Notes under the pieces: generated by a model | What the model was told of the DNA's origin: nothing | The model's input: only the letters and a program-made list of their open reading frames with translations | Database searches by the model: none | Position numbers and translations under genes: made by a program | Assembly (NCBI GenBank): GCA_022711755.1 | Contig: JAKLEA010000014.1 | Coordinates: forward strand, 78,767-142,766 | Length of the DNA stretch: 64,000 bases | Reading direction: 5' to 3' | Source: Planctomycetota bacterium | Lineage (GTDB): Bacteria > Planctomycetota > Brocadiia > SM23-32 > JAKLEA01 | Part shown: positions 25,167 to 33,767 of the stretch, in pieces | Position numbering within the stretch: position 1 is the stretch's first letter | Layout: each line of letters opens with the position of its first letter

Positions 25167-27560
25167 ATGCTTCACCCGGAGAAAGGTCCCATGGGGACAA
25201 GTTTTCTGACAAAACAGGACGAGGCTTTCGCCCGGCGTTGCCTCGGGTCGTCCACCCTGACCATGAAACAGGTGGAGGAACTCCTTGCGGAGCAGCGCAA
25301 GGAGATCGAAAGCGGCATAACGCGCAGCCTTGAAGATCTGGCGCTGGAATCCGGGGTCATATCCCAGCTTCACATGCTTGCCGTCAAGGATTCAGATGCC
25401 GGCTCCATGGTCGGCGACGAGGAGATACCGGGGTTCAAGCTCCAGGACCTGCTTGGCCGGGGCAGCATGGGCAGCGTCTACAGGGCGTGGCAGACCGCGC
25501 TGAACAGGACCGTCGCCATAAAGATCATGAAACCCGAGCATACGCTGGACAGGACTCTTGTCCAGCGCTTTGTCTCTGAGGCCAAGGCACTGGCCCGGCT
25601 TGATCATCCAAACATCGTAAGGGCATACATCCTCGACGAGGTCAACGGCTTCTACTACCTGGCGATGGAGTACCTTGAGGGGGACGACCTCCGGGTGCGA
25701 ATCGAGAAGGAGGGCAGAATTTCGGAACTGGAGGCCATCCAGATCGGCATACAGGTGGCCGGAGCGCTTCATCACGCCCATCGCAACGGGATCATCCACA
25801 GAGACGTCAAGCCGTCGAACATCATCCATCTCGGCGACAAGGCGCAGTTAGCTCCTGGCGTGCGGACCGTCAAGTTGACCGACCTGGGCCTTGCCCGGTG
25901 GAAAGAGATCGGGGGTTCCATCCAGGCTTCACAACACGGCATGATCGTAGGGACAGCAAGTTACATGTCCCCCGAGCAGATTGAACGCCCCAGCGAGGTT
26001 GACGGCAGGTCGGACCTTTATTCGCTCGGCGCGTGCCTCTATCACATGGTATGCGGGCAGGCTCCTTTCAATGGCGCCATCACGCAACTGATGCTTCAGC
26101 ACGTCACGGAGCCGATGCCCGATCCGCGGGATTTCAATCCTCTGGTGTCCGCGCCGATGTGCGGCGTTTTGCAGAAGGCCATGGCGAAGAACCCGGCGCA
26201 ACGGTACCAGACCGGGTTGGAGTTCGTCGCCGCGTTGCGCGAGGCGCTCCAGCATCATCATTACGCCGCGCAGATGCCTTATATACCCGGGCTGCGGATG
26301 ATCGAGGAGATCGGTCCTGCGACCCAGGAAGGGAGAACGTGCGTTGCCGAGCACGTCGGCATGAGGCGAAAGGTTACGGTAAAGGTCATAAACAGCCGCC
26401 TGCTCAGGAAGCCGGGCCGACTTGAAATGGCGCTTGAGAACGTCCGCGCGACGGGCAGGCTGCGCGTGCCGGGCCTGCCGCCAGTGCATGACTGCGGTTT
26501 TTCCGCAAAAGGATTATTCGTCGTCAGCGATTTTGTGGAGGGCAAGTCCATCGCCGAGACGAAGCTGGACGAGGAATCGGCCCTGCTGATCGCGTTCAAG
26601 ATCGCACAGATGCTCAAGGCTCTCAGCGACGCCGGGTTGTGCCACGGATCCCTGATTCCGGGCAACGTCATCATTGACAAGGATAATAATCCGTGGCTCC
26701 TGCACGCCGGCATCCGGGCCGGGATAGGGCGCGAGCCGGATGATGGAAGGAAACGCGCCGCCGATCCGCTGAAACGTTATCTGGCGCCGGAAGTGCGTGT
26801 CGAGAACGCAGAGGCTTCGATAACATCGGACATATATTCTCTGGGCGTAATCCTGAATGATGCAATGCAGATGAAGCCGGCGGTCGGAAAGGGAGCATCC
26901 GCAGATGAGTCTTCGGCGCGGATAAGCGACGCCACGGGCTGCCTGAGCGGGCTGCTCAAGTCCATGACGGCTAAAGACGCCGCGGAACGCATCCAGACCG
27001 TGGACAAGCTGATTGACGCCATATTGGAAACGCGCCGGCTGCGCAGGTTCGGCGCGATGGTGGACGACGAGGTCGAGACTGCCCGCAGGGAGCAGAAGCC
27101 GCGCGCGGCGCCCGCGACTCCAATGAAGATGACGGGTGGACTGGGGGAGCCGGCGATAAGCCCGTTCATAACCCAGGAGCTTCCGCCGATAGATCTGGAC
27201 GAGGAATCCGAAAGCGGCTTCACGCCAGCCGTCTCTTGGCCCCCCCCGGGCAGCGCGGAGAACGCGGGCGGCTTCATCCTGGAGGTTATGAAAGGCCCGC
27301 GCAAGGGGGTTGCGTTCCAGCTTCGGGAGGGGGAGGCGCTGACCTTCGGACGCGTGCGGTCGGATGGAGTCATATCCCTTGACGATTCCGCGATGAGCGC
27401 CCCGCATTTCAGCGTCAGCCTTATCAAGGGGGAGGCCGTCCTGACCGACTGCGAGAGTAAGAACGGGACGTTTGTGAACGCGCGTTCTGTGACACAGACC
27501 GTATTGAGAACCGGGGATCGGATCAGGGTGGGGCGCACGACAATGGTTTTCCGCGGATAA
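25167..27560 (+). CDS. Ser/Thr protein kinase with second pseudokinase domain and C-terminal FHA domain
   Basis: A 797-residue cytoplasmic protein. Residues ~10-80 form a helical N-domain seen in PVC kinases. The first kinase domain (~88-345) is complete: LGRGSMGSVY, K119, HRD at 211-213, DVKPSN, DLG at 239-241 and APE-like SPE. A second kinase fold (~375-620) keeps VTVK (K406), HGSLIPGN in place of HRDLKxxN, HAG in place of DFG, and LAPE; it is predicted inactive. The C-terminal FHA domain (~702-795) has GRVRSD, SAPHFSV and ESKNGTFVN, the phosphothreonine-binding residues. There are no membrane segments. The ATG at 25191 (residue 9) has the better ribosome site (GGAGAAAGG), so translation may start there. 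A TATATAAAAT sequence at 25105-25114 is a likely -10 region. Only the phosphatase two genes away offers a partner. Confidence 0.9.
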   Translation: MLHPEKGPMGTSFLTKQDEAFARRCLGSSTLTMKQVEELLAEQRKEIESGITRSLEDLALESGVISQLHMLAVKDSDAGSMVGDEEIPGFKLQDLLGRGSMGSVYRAWQTALNRTVAIKIMKPEHTLDRTLVQRFVSEAKALARLDHPNIVRAYILDEVNGFYYLAMEYLEGDDLRVRIEKEGRISELEAIQIGIQVAGALHHAHRNGIIHRDVKPSNIIHLGDKAQLAPGVRTVKLTDLGLARWKEIGGSIQASQHGMIVGTASYMSPEQIERPSEVDGRSDLYSLGACLYHMVCGQAPFNGAITQLMLQHVTEPMPDPRDFNPLVSAPMCGVLQKAMAKNPAQRYQTGLEFVAALREALQHHHYAAQMPYIPGLRMIEEIGPATQEGRTCVAEHVGMRRKVTVKVINSRLLRKPGRLEMALENVRATGRLRVPGLPPVHDCGFSAKGLFVVSDFVEGKSIAETKLDEESALLIAFKIAQMLKALSDAGLCHGSLIPGNVIIDKDNNPWLLHAGIRAGIGREPDDGRKRAADPLKRYLAPEVRVENAEASITSDIYSLGVILNDAMQMKPAVGKGASADESSARISDATGCLSGLLKSMTAKDAAERIQTVDKLIDAILETRRLRRFGAMVDDEVETARREQKPRAAPATPMKMTGGLGEPAISPFITQELPPIDLDEESESGFTPAVSWPPPGSAENAGGFILEVMKGPRKGVAFQLREGEALTFGRVRSDGVISLDDSAMSAPHFSVSLIKGEAVLTDCESKNGTFVNARSVTQTVLRTGDRIRVGRTTMVFRG

Positions 27561-27593
27561 AGTGACCCGGCGAGCGCCCCCGCCAACTCTCCA

Positions 27594-27622
27594 TTGACAG
27601 CCCCGGCGCGGCGTTTCATAAT
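27594..27622 (+). promoter_or_regulatory. Sigma-70-like promoter for the isomerase/sulfatase genes
   Basis: Perfect TTGACA (27594-27599) and CATAAT (27617-27622), 17 bp apart, about 107 nt upstream of the start at 27736. Confidence 0.7.
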
Positions 27623-27735
27623 GACCCCTTGTTCCAGCCGGAAATCCCGCCTTCGCGAGCGGCGGATTGTCCGCATCAGCCGGCTCGAAGAACCTTCTCC
27701 TTCCAGGCAATGAAAGCGATAAGGAGCGACTGCGA

Positions 27736-28536
27736 ATGATAAAACTTGGAGCCAATTCCGTCCTCTTCGGCGCCTTCGATCTGAAGACCGCCATGAAACA
27801 CCTCAAAATGGCCGGCTACGACGGCGTCGAACTCTCCGCCATCAAGGGCATGTGCGAACACCTGAACCTGGACGACTGGAAGTCCCAAGCCGCGGACATC
27901 CGCAAGATGTCACAGGATTTCGAGCTTGAGCTTCTGTCCATGGAGGAAGCCGGACTTGACCTTGAAAGACTCAAGCTGGCCTTCGAGGCCGGCGCGGAAA
28001 TCGGCATTCCGATCATCAATATTGGTCCAGGCGGCAAGAAGGATGTCGAGGAGGACTTCCAGCGCCAGACCGACCTGATGATCAAGGCTGCGGAGATGGC
28101 CGAGGGGTACGGCGTGACTCTGTGCTGCAAGGCGCACGTCGGCGGGTCAATATATAATACGGCAACAACGCTCAGGGCGCTGGAGAAGATCAAATCTCCT
28201 GCGTTCGGCTGCGACATGGATCCAAGCCACATTCACCGCGAGGGCGACACGCCGAGCGAGGCGCTCAAACAGGTTATCTCCCGCGTGAAGCACATCCACA
28301 TCCGCGACTGCCTGGGACGCCAGCAGAACCCCGGCAAGCCGGAGAACCAGGCCTGCGGGCGCGGGGACATTGACCTGCTGGCCTACGTGAAGGTTCTCGT
28401 GGACGCGAAGTGGAGCGGCCCCGTCTGCCTCGAGGTCATCGGCGCGGGAAACTACGAACTGCCCCAGGTCGTCACCATCGCCGCCGAGACTCGCGGCTTC
28501 CTCAACGCATGTCTGAAAGCCTGCGGCGCGCGCTAG
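27736..28536 (+). CDS. Sugar phosphate isomerase/epimerase-like TIM barrel protein
   Basis: A 266-residue protein. ATG 27736 is chosen for its AAGGAG site 9 bases upstream and because the first strand MIKLGANSVLFGAFDL begins there. It has the AP endonuclease 2/xylose isomerase-like barrel: GYDGVEL, INIGPGGKKDVEEDFQRQ, a metal-ligand-type Glu/Asp/His set in CDMDPSHIHREGD, HIHIRD and CLEVIGAG. The family interconverts ketoses/aldoses or acts on inositols; in PVC bacteria such genes often belong to carbohydrate degradation clusters. An 82-bp gap separates it from the sulfatase-like gene; the region contains short GC-rich stem-loops but no T-tract. Confidence 0.88.
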   Translation: MIKLGANSVLFGAFDLKTAMKHLKMAGYDGVELSAIKGMCEHLNLDDWKSQAADIRKMSQDFELELLSMEEAGLDLERLKLAFEAGAEIGIPIINIGPGGKKDVEEDFQRQTDLMIKAAEMAEGYGVTLCCKAHVGGSIYNTATTLRALEKIKSPAFGCDMDPSHIHREGDTPSEALKQVISRVKHIHIRDCLGRQQNPGKPENQACGRGDIDLLAYVKVLVDAKWSGPVCLEVIGAGNYELPQVVTIAAETRGFLNACLKACGAR

Positions 28537-28618
28537 GCGCGAGCGCGCGATAAACGCGCAGACGCGTGGTAAAACACGCGCGCGCGGCGCGGAAAAACCT
28601 TTTTCGGAGACAAACGAA

Positions 28619-30022
28619 ATGCCGTCCAAGAACAAGCCGAACCTGATCTTCTTCGGAATTGACAGCCTCAGAGCAGACCACATGAGCTGCTACGGCTATC
28701 GCTGGGACACGACGCCGCACATGGACAAGTTCGCGTCCAAAGGCGTCCTGTTCGAGAACACGATCAGCCCGCACATTCCCACCACGCCGGGCTACGGCAG
28801 CATGCTGACGGGGCTTGACTGCTTCTCCACGCAGGTCGTCGCCCTGCGACATCAGGGCGGGATGCCGGACAAGGTTCAGACGCTGCCGGAAATCCTGGCC
28901 AAGTCAGGGTATGAGACGACATGCGTCGGCTTCCGCGGGAACGCCGGATCGCGCGGCTTCCAGAATTACCTGGACTTCGCGGGCTGGGGCAGCTGGGCCG
29001 AGGGACGCAGCCCGAAGGCCGCGAACCTGAACGCCGTGACCATGCCGGAGCTTGAGAGGCTTGCGAAGGGCAAAAAGCCGTTCTTCCTCTTCATGCGTCA
29101 CATGGACCCGCACGCGCCGTACCTCCCCCCCCTGCCGTTCGACCGGATGTTCTACCACGGCAACGAGTTCGACCCGGCGAACAAGTCAATGGAGCCGGTC
29201 TTCGAGTTCAAGCCGTTCTGCGATTTCTTCGCCGCGTGGATGCCGCCCGGCATCCGCGACAAGGATTACGTCATCGCCCAGTACGACGGCGCGGTGGCCT
29301 ACATGGACGCATGCATCAAGCAGTTGTTCACGGCCATCGAGGACTTGGGCCTGGTTGAAAACAGCGTCGTCGTCATCACCGCCGACCACGGCGAGACGCT
29401 TTACGATCATCAGTGCTGGTTCGACCATCACGGCATCTACGACACCGTCCTGCACGTTCCGCTCATCATCCGCTACCCCGGGCATCTGCCGGAGGGCAAG
29501 CGCATAAAGGGCTACACGCAGCACAAGGACCTCGTCCCCACGCTGCTTGAGCTTATGGGCATCCCGACGAAGGCGAAGTTCGACGGGCACAGCCTCCTGC
29601 GCATGGTCGAGGGCAGCGTCGCCTGCTACGAGGCGGAGAGCTACATCACCGAGGCGACGTGGATGCGCAAGCACGGATGGCGCACTCCGGAGTGGAAGTA
29701 CATGCACGCGCTGGAGCCGGACTTCCACTTCAAGCCGGAGCTTGAGCTTTACAATCTCATCGAGGACCCGGATGAGAACAACAACCTTGCGCAGAAGGAA
29801 CCGAAGATCGTCGAGATGCTCGAGGCCCGTATGCAGGCCCACATCGCAAAGCGCGAGAAGGAGACGAAGAAGCCCAACCCGATGTTCACGAACCTGAACT
29901 GGCACGGGCACAACTGCGGCCCGTTCAAGACGTCGCAGCAGGCTTATGACACGATGCACATCGGCGACCCCGGCGAGGCCGCGAGGCTCCAGGGCAAGGG
30001 GGGAACGGGCGGGAAGAAGTAG
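28619..30022 (+). CDS. Sulfatase-like hydrolase without the formylglycine Cys/Ser
   Basis: A 467-residue member of the alkaline phosphatase/sulfatase superfamily with no visible signal peptide. Metal-site motifs are kept: GIDSLRADHMSCYGY (first Asp), VITADHGETLYDH (Asp/His) and a C-terminal ELYNLIEDPDE typical of sulfatases. The C/S-x-P-S-R motif that is converted to formylglycine is instead T55-T-P-G-Y59 (in PHIPTTPGYGSMLTG), so neither Cys/Ser nor Arg is present. A Thr nucleophile, as in some phosphodiesterases of the same fold, is plausible; a sulfate ester hydrolase is not assured. It follows the isomerase-like gene and may act on a sugar derivative. It ends near two hairpins and a terminator. 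Confidence 0.85.
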   Translation: MPSKNKPNLIFFGIDSLRADHMSCYGYRWDTTPHMDKFASKGVLFENTISPHIPTTPGYGSMLTGLDCFSTQVVALRHQGGMPDKVQTLPEILAKSGYETTCVGFRGNAGSRGFQNYLDFAGWGSWAEGRSPKAANLNAVTMPELERLAKGKKPFFLFMRHMDPHAPYLPPLPFDRMFYHGNEFDPANKSMEPVFEFKPFCDFFAAWMPPGIRDKDYVIAQYDGAVAYMDACIKQLFTAIEDLGLVENSVVVITADHGETLYDHQCWFDHHGIYDTVLHVPLIIRYPGHLPEGKRIKGYTQHKDLVPTLLELMGIPTKAKFDGHSLLRMVEGSVACYEAESYITEATWMRKHGWRTPEWKYMHALEPDFHFKPELELYNLIEDPDENNNLAQKEPKIVEMLEARMQAHIAKREKETKKPNPMFTNLNWHGHNCGPFKTSQQAYDTMHIGDPGEAARLQGKGGTGGKK

Positions 30023-30030
30023 GCTTTCGC

Positions 30031-30114
30031 GTGCGCAAAACCTTCGGTTTCGCACATCCTGCTTGCTGAGGGATTTGCGAAACTGAAAGACCGGCAGTCT
30101 GAGGTTTTGCAGAC
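30031..30114. repeat. Hairpin pair downstream of the sulfatase-like gene
   Basis: GTGCGCAAAACC (30031-30042) pairs with GGTTTCGCAC (30046-30055), and GTCTG (30097-30101) with CAGAC (30110-30114). The first has a sequence resembling the TGTGCAAATCC hairpins at 37546-37630. Confidence 0.45.
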
Positions 30115-30137
30115 GCAACAGCATGCCGAGGAATATC

Positions 30138-30175
30138 AAGGGCGTTCCGATGATTGTTATCGGAACGCCCTTTTT
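30138..30175 (+). terminator. Rho-independent terminator after the sulfatase-like gene
   Basis: AAGGGCGTTCCGAT (30138-30151), a GATTGTT loop and ATCGGAACGCCCTT (30159-30172) form a 14-bp stem ending in TTTTT. The stem sequence is shared with the terminator at 33610-33648. The rest of the 30023-30573 gap holds the hairpins above, the promoter at 30299-30326 and a leader without other features. Confidence 0.9.
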
Positions 30176-30298
30176 CTTCGCACTGATGGGGGATTGACTG
30201 CTGGAAATTGAAGAAAGATGATCCCGCGGGAAATCATTACCATAATACATCATAGTCTACTGGAATACTGCGATATGCAATATTTATTACCAACCAAC

Positions 30299-30326
30299 TT
30301 GAAATTCCCCAAGATCGAAGTATACT
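30299..30326 (+). promoter_or_regulatory. Sigma-70-like promoter for the VCBS/dockerin gene
   Basis: TTGAAA (30299-30304) and TATACT (30321-30326), 16 bp apart in a locally AT-rich stretch, giving a leader of about 240 nt. Confidence 0.6.
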
Positions 30327-30573
30327 ATATGGAAAGCGGAAAAAGCAACTTCGCTTGTTTCTCCGCGTGGGATTGCGCCCCGGGGGATTGACGGGGGGCG
30401 CGGGCGGTCCGGAGGCCGCTGATTTCCGACGTGGAGCGGGTATGCAGGAGCAGGCAAATCGTTATGACAGATCATGATCCCAGTCCGCAGTCCTACAGCC
30501 ACGGATTGCGGAGCGGTGGTGACAAATACAGGATCGGGGACAAAACCGTCCCCTATTGCAAGGAGGTATTGAG

Positions 30574-33573
30574 ATGAACGCTAGAAACTCACGCAAGTCC
30601 GCAGTTCGTGGTCGTATGTTTCTCGGTTCGGAACTCTGTATTCTCGAATCGCTGGAGCAGCGGTTGCTGCTGAACGGCTATCTGTTTCCAGAACCCCAGT
30701 TTGACACCGGTTACCGCTCTTGCGCCATTGTCAGCGCCGACTTCAATGGCGACAGCGTCGCCGATCTGGCGACGGCCAATGAAGGCAACGTGTCAGTGCT
30801 CCTGGGCGGCGGAGGCGGGATGTTCCCCGTTCACGCGGAATACGCGGTCGGCAGTTTCGCTGTTGACATAATCAACGCAGATTTCAATGGCGACGGCGTC
30901 GCCGACCTGGCGACGGCCAATTACTGGGGTTATAGCGTCTCCGTGCTACTGGGTAATCCTGACGGCACGTTTCAGGCTCAGGTCTCTTATGCGGCTGGGG
31001 AATGCCCTCAAAGCATTGCAACCGGCGATTTCGACGGCGACGGAGATGCCGACCTGGCGGCCGCCAACTCCGAGGACGACAACGTCTCAGTTCTGCTGAA
31101 CAGTGGGAACGGCTCGTTTGGAACCCAGACCACATTCGCTGTCGGCGCCGATCCCAACAGCATGGTCAGCGGGGACTTCAACGGCGACGGGATAGGCGAC
31201 CTGGCGGTCACCAACCGGACGGGAGGCAGCATATCAATCCTTCTTGCGAATGGCGACGGCGCGTTCGGGACCCAGGCAGTCTATGCCGCAGGCGATTCTC
31301 CCATTGCCATCGCAACCGGCGATCTGGACGACGACGGAGACACGGATTTGATCGCGACAAATTCAACTGATTTCGGCATCTCCGTGTTTCCGGCAAACGG
31401 CGACGGGTCGTTCCAGCCTCAGGTCCAGTATGGCACCAACACTGACTGTGACGATACGGTTGTCGCTGATCTCGACGGCGACGGCATCCTCGACCTGGCG
31501 ACGATACGAAGCGGGACATTTCGCCCGATTTCCGTATTTCTCGGCAACGGCAACGGGACATTCCAACCGCGCACTGATCAGGAAGCCGGCGGTGATCCAT
31601 TCAGAGCCGTCGGCGGGGATTTTGACGGCGACGGACTAACCGACCTTGCGACATTGAATGAGCTTGGCGACGGCGTTTCCATACATCCTGGCAACGGCGA
31701 TGGAACCTTCAGGACTGAGATCGGATTCATCTGGATGGACCATAATGAGTTCTCCTCGGTGGCGCCAGCCGATCTCAATGGCGACGGTCTGGACGATCTG
31801 GCGATTGCAGACGCAGATCCGGTTGGCAGCGTATTTGCAATCCTGAGCAATGGCGACGGCACATTCAGCGAACAAGGCTACTTTGACGGTGATTACCTTG
31901 ATATTGTCAGCGCTGACTTCAACGGCGACGGGGCAGCAGACGCGGCCGCTGTGGCAGGCGCCGGCGGCGTCCATGTATTCCTCGGCAATGGGGACGGAAC
32001 TCTCCAACCTCCGGTATCGTACGCTTCCGGCGAAAGGGAGGCGCGCCTCGTGACCATCGGAGACTTCGACGGCAACGGGACCGTTGACCTGGCTGCGATA
32101 ACACACAGCAGCAACCCGGGTTTGGGAGACGGCATTTCCATCCTCCTTGGCAATGGCGACGGAACGTTCAATACTGAGGTTATCACCTCCGGCGTGGACA
32201 ATGCCCATGCCATCGTCAGCGCGGATTTCAATAGCGACGGGTGGGATGACCTTGTAACGGGAGGCCCTTATTCATGGACCGTCATTTATTTCAGCAACGG
32301 CGATGGAACTTTCGAAACTCCGGTTGAATTGTTTTTCTCTGATGAGACCGCAGTACTCGTCTGCGCGGATTTGAACGGAGACGGCAATCCAGATATTGCC
32401 GCTGTGGACATCCAGGGTCGTGCTGAGGTGTTCTTAGCCAATGGAGACGGCTCCTTCAACGCACTGGCGGCATTAACGTTAGCGCGCGGCGTCACCGGCA
32501 TGGTCAGCGCAGACTTCGACGGGGACGGAAATGCCGATTTGGCCGCGACGTATGAATTCGGCGACGGCGTAGCCGTTGTCCTCGGGCTGGGAGACGGAAC
32601 CTTCGGCCCCATGGTCCGTTACTCCACCGGCTTCGATCCGCGGGACCTTATCAGCGCTGATTTCAACGGCGACGGCGCTACGGATATTGCGGCAATCAAC
32701 CCTTACTGCATTTACATTCTGATCAATCAGCCGCCGATTGTTGACATCGCCCTCCAGCCTGGCTCCGACAGCGGAGCGTCCGACAGCGACAACCTGACCA
32801 ATGTCACCGATCCCGTTTTTGACATCACCGTCAATCAGGCCGGACAACTGGATCTTGATTTCGACGGCGACGGAATGGTTGACCTTTCGCAGTTTCTTCC
32901 CGCCGCCGGCGTCTACGCAATCTCGCCGGAAGCTCCTCTGGCTGATGGAACGTATCCCTTTCAGGCCATATTCACAGACGGCAATGGGCGTGTCGCCGGC
33001 GACGGCGAACCTGTGACCATTGACACGGTCGGGCCTGCGGCTGACGGGTGGCGGATTGCATGCTCCCATGGCGGCGGGGTGGGAGAGGTCCTGACGGATA
33101 TTGCCGGCGGCTACGTCGAATCCCGTTTTCAGGGGATACACAAACTCGTAATCGTCATGGACGAAACGATGAATGCCGGCAGCGTGGATGTTTCCGACCT
33201 AAGTGTGGTCGGCGTAGCGCATGGCGATCAGAGTTCGCTGATCACGAGCGCGACCGTCGCGGGCAATGCGATTACCATCGGGTTGTCCGCCGCTTTGCCG
33301 GACATTGACACATATACGGTAACTCTCGGTAGCGCGGTGGAAGACGCTGCGGGAAATGCGGCCGCCGGACTTTCGCAGATTTCCGTGAAGGCGCTGAGAG
33401 GGGATGCCAACGGCGACGGTATTGTCAATTCCTTCGATCTCTTGAACATACGGACCCAGGTCGGACGCGCGCTCGACGCGTCAACGGCGCGGCATGACAT
33501 CAACGGCGACGGAGTCATCAACTCGTTTGACATGCTGATGGCGCGCGTCTACGTAGGGAACAAGATAACGTAG
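30574..33573 (+). CDS. Large secreted FG-GAP/VCBS repeat protein with LEPRLLL-type N-terminus and dockerin-like C-terminus
   Basis: A 999-residue protein. Start 30574 follows AAGGAGG at 7 bases. The N-terminus has LESLEQRLLLNG, the planctomycete 'LEPRLLL' export-associated motif, instead of a classical signal peptide. Residues ~30-720 contain about 14 FG-GAP/VCBS-type repeats of ~50 residues built around DFNGDGxxDLAxxN and SVLLGNGDGTF, predicted to form integrin-like beta-propellers binding calcium. Residues ~720-930 hold Ig-like sandwich domains. The C-terminus has two dockerin-type calcium loops, DANGDGIVNSFD and DINGDGVINSFD. It is a predicted cell-surface or secreted adhesion/scaffold protein. 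It has its own promoter and terminator, so it is monocistronic. Function is unknown. Confidence 0.88.
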   Translation: MNARNSRKSAVRGRMFLGSELCILESLEQRLLLNGYLFPEPQFDTGYRSCAIVSADFNGDSVADLATANEGNVSVLLGGGGGMFPVHAEYAVGSFAVDIINADFNGDGVADLATANYWGYSVSVLLGNPDGTFQAQVSYAAGECPQSIATGDFDGDGDADLAAANSEDDNVSVLLNSGNGSFGTQTTFAVGADPNSMVSGDFNGDGIGDLAVTNRTGGSISILLANGDGAFGTQAVYAAGDSPIAIATGDLDDDGDTDLIATNSTDFGISVFPANGDGSFQPQVQYGTNTDCDDTVVADLDGDGILDLATIRSGTFRPISVFLGNGNGTFQPRTDQEAGGDPFRAVGGDFDGDGLTDLATLNELGDGVSIHPGNGDGTFRTEIGFIWMDHNEFSSVAPADLNGDGLDDLAIADADPVGSVFAILSNGDGTFSEQGYFDGDYLDIVSADFNGDGAADAAAVAGAGGVHVFLGNGDGTLQPPVSYASGEREARLVTIGDFDGNGTVDLAAITHSSNPGLGDGISILLGNGDGTFNTEVITSGVDNAHAIVSADFNSDGWDDLVTGGPYSWTVIYFSNGDGTFETPVELFFSDETAVLVCADLNGDGNPDIAAVDIQGRAEVFLANGDGSFNALAALTLARGVTGMVSADFDGDGNADLAATYEFGDGVAVVLGLGDGTFGPMVRYSTGFDPRDLISADFNGDGATDIAAINPYCIYILINQPPIVDIALQPGSDSGASDSDNLTNVTDPVFDITVNQAGQLDLDFDGDGMVDLSQFLPAAGVYAISPEAPLADGTYPFQAIFTDGNGRVAGDGEPVTIDTVGPAADGWRIACSHGGGVGEVLTDIAGGYVESRFQGIHKLVIVMDETMNAGSVDVSDLSVVGVAHGDQSSLITSATVAGNAITIGLSAALPDIDTYTVTLGSAVEDAAGNAAAGLSQISVKALRGDANGDGIVNSFDLLNIRTQVGRALDASTARHDINGDGVINSFDMLMARVYVGNKIT

Positions 33574-33609
33574 GTTTAGCGCGCTGTAGTGCGATATTTG
33601 ACGAATTCC

Positions 33610-33648
33610 AAGGGCGTTCCGAAAATTGTTTTTCGGGGCGCCCTTTTC
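33610..33648 (+). terminator. Rho-independent terminator after the VCBS/dockerin gene
   Basis: AAGGGCGTTCCGAAAA pairs with TTTTCGGGGCGCCCTT (33632-33647 region) around a short ATTG loop, followed by TTCC. The left arm AAGGGCGTTCCGA is identical to that at 30138-30150. Confidence 0.8.
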
Positions 33649-33767
33649 CTGTACATCCTATCGGGATGCCGGTGCGGGTTTTCCTTACGACCTCTCATGT
33701 GCGATAATGGAATTCAGAGTCGCATGGCGGTTGCGCCACAGGGACACGATCGTTGAAAGGAAGCAAC

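Noticed and set aside
30700..32700. Periodic DNA repeats in the VCBS gene that might look like a CRISPR or minisatellite array
   Set aside because: They encode the protein-level repeats; spacing is in frame and sequences vary as codons do.
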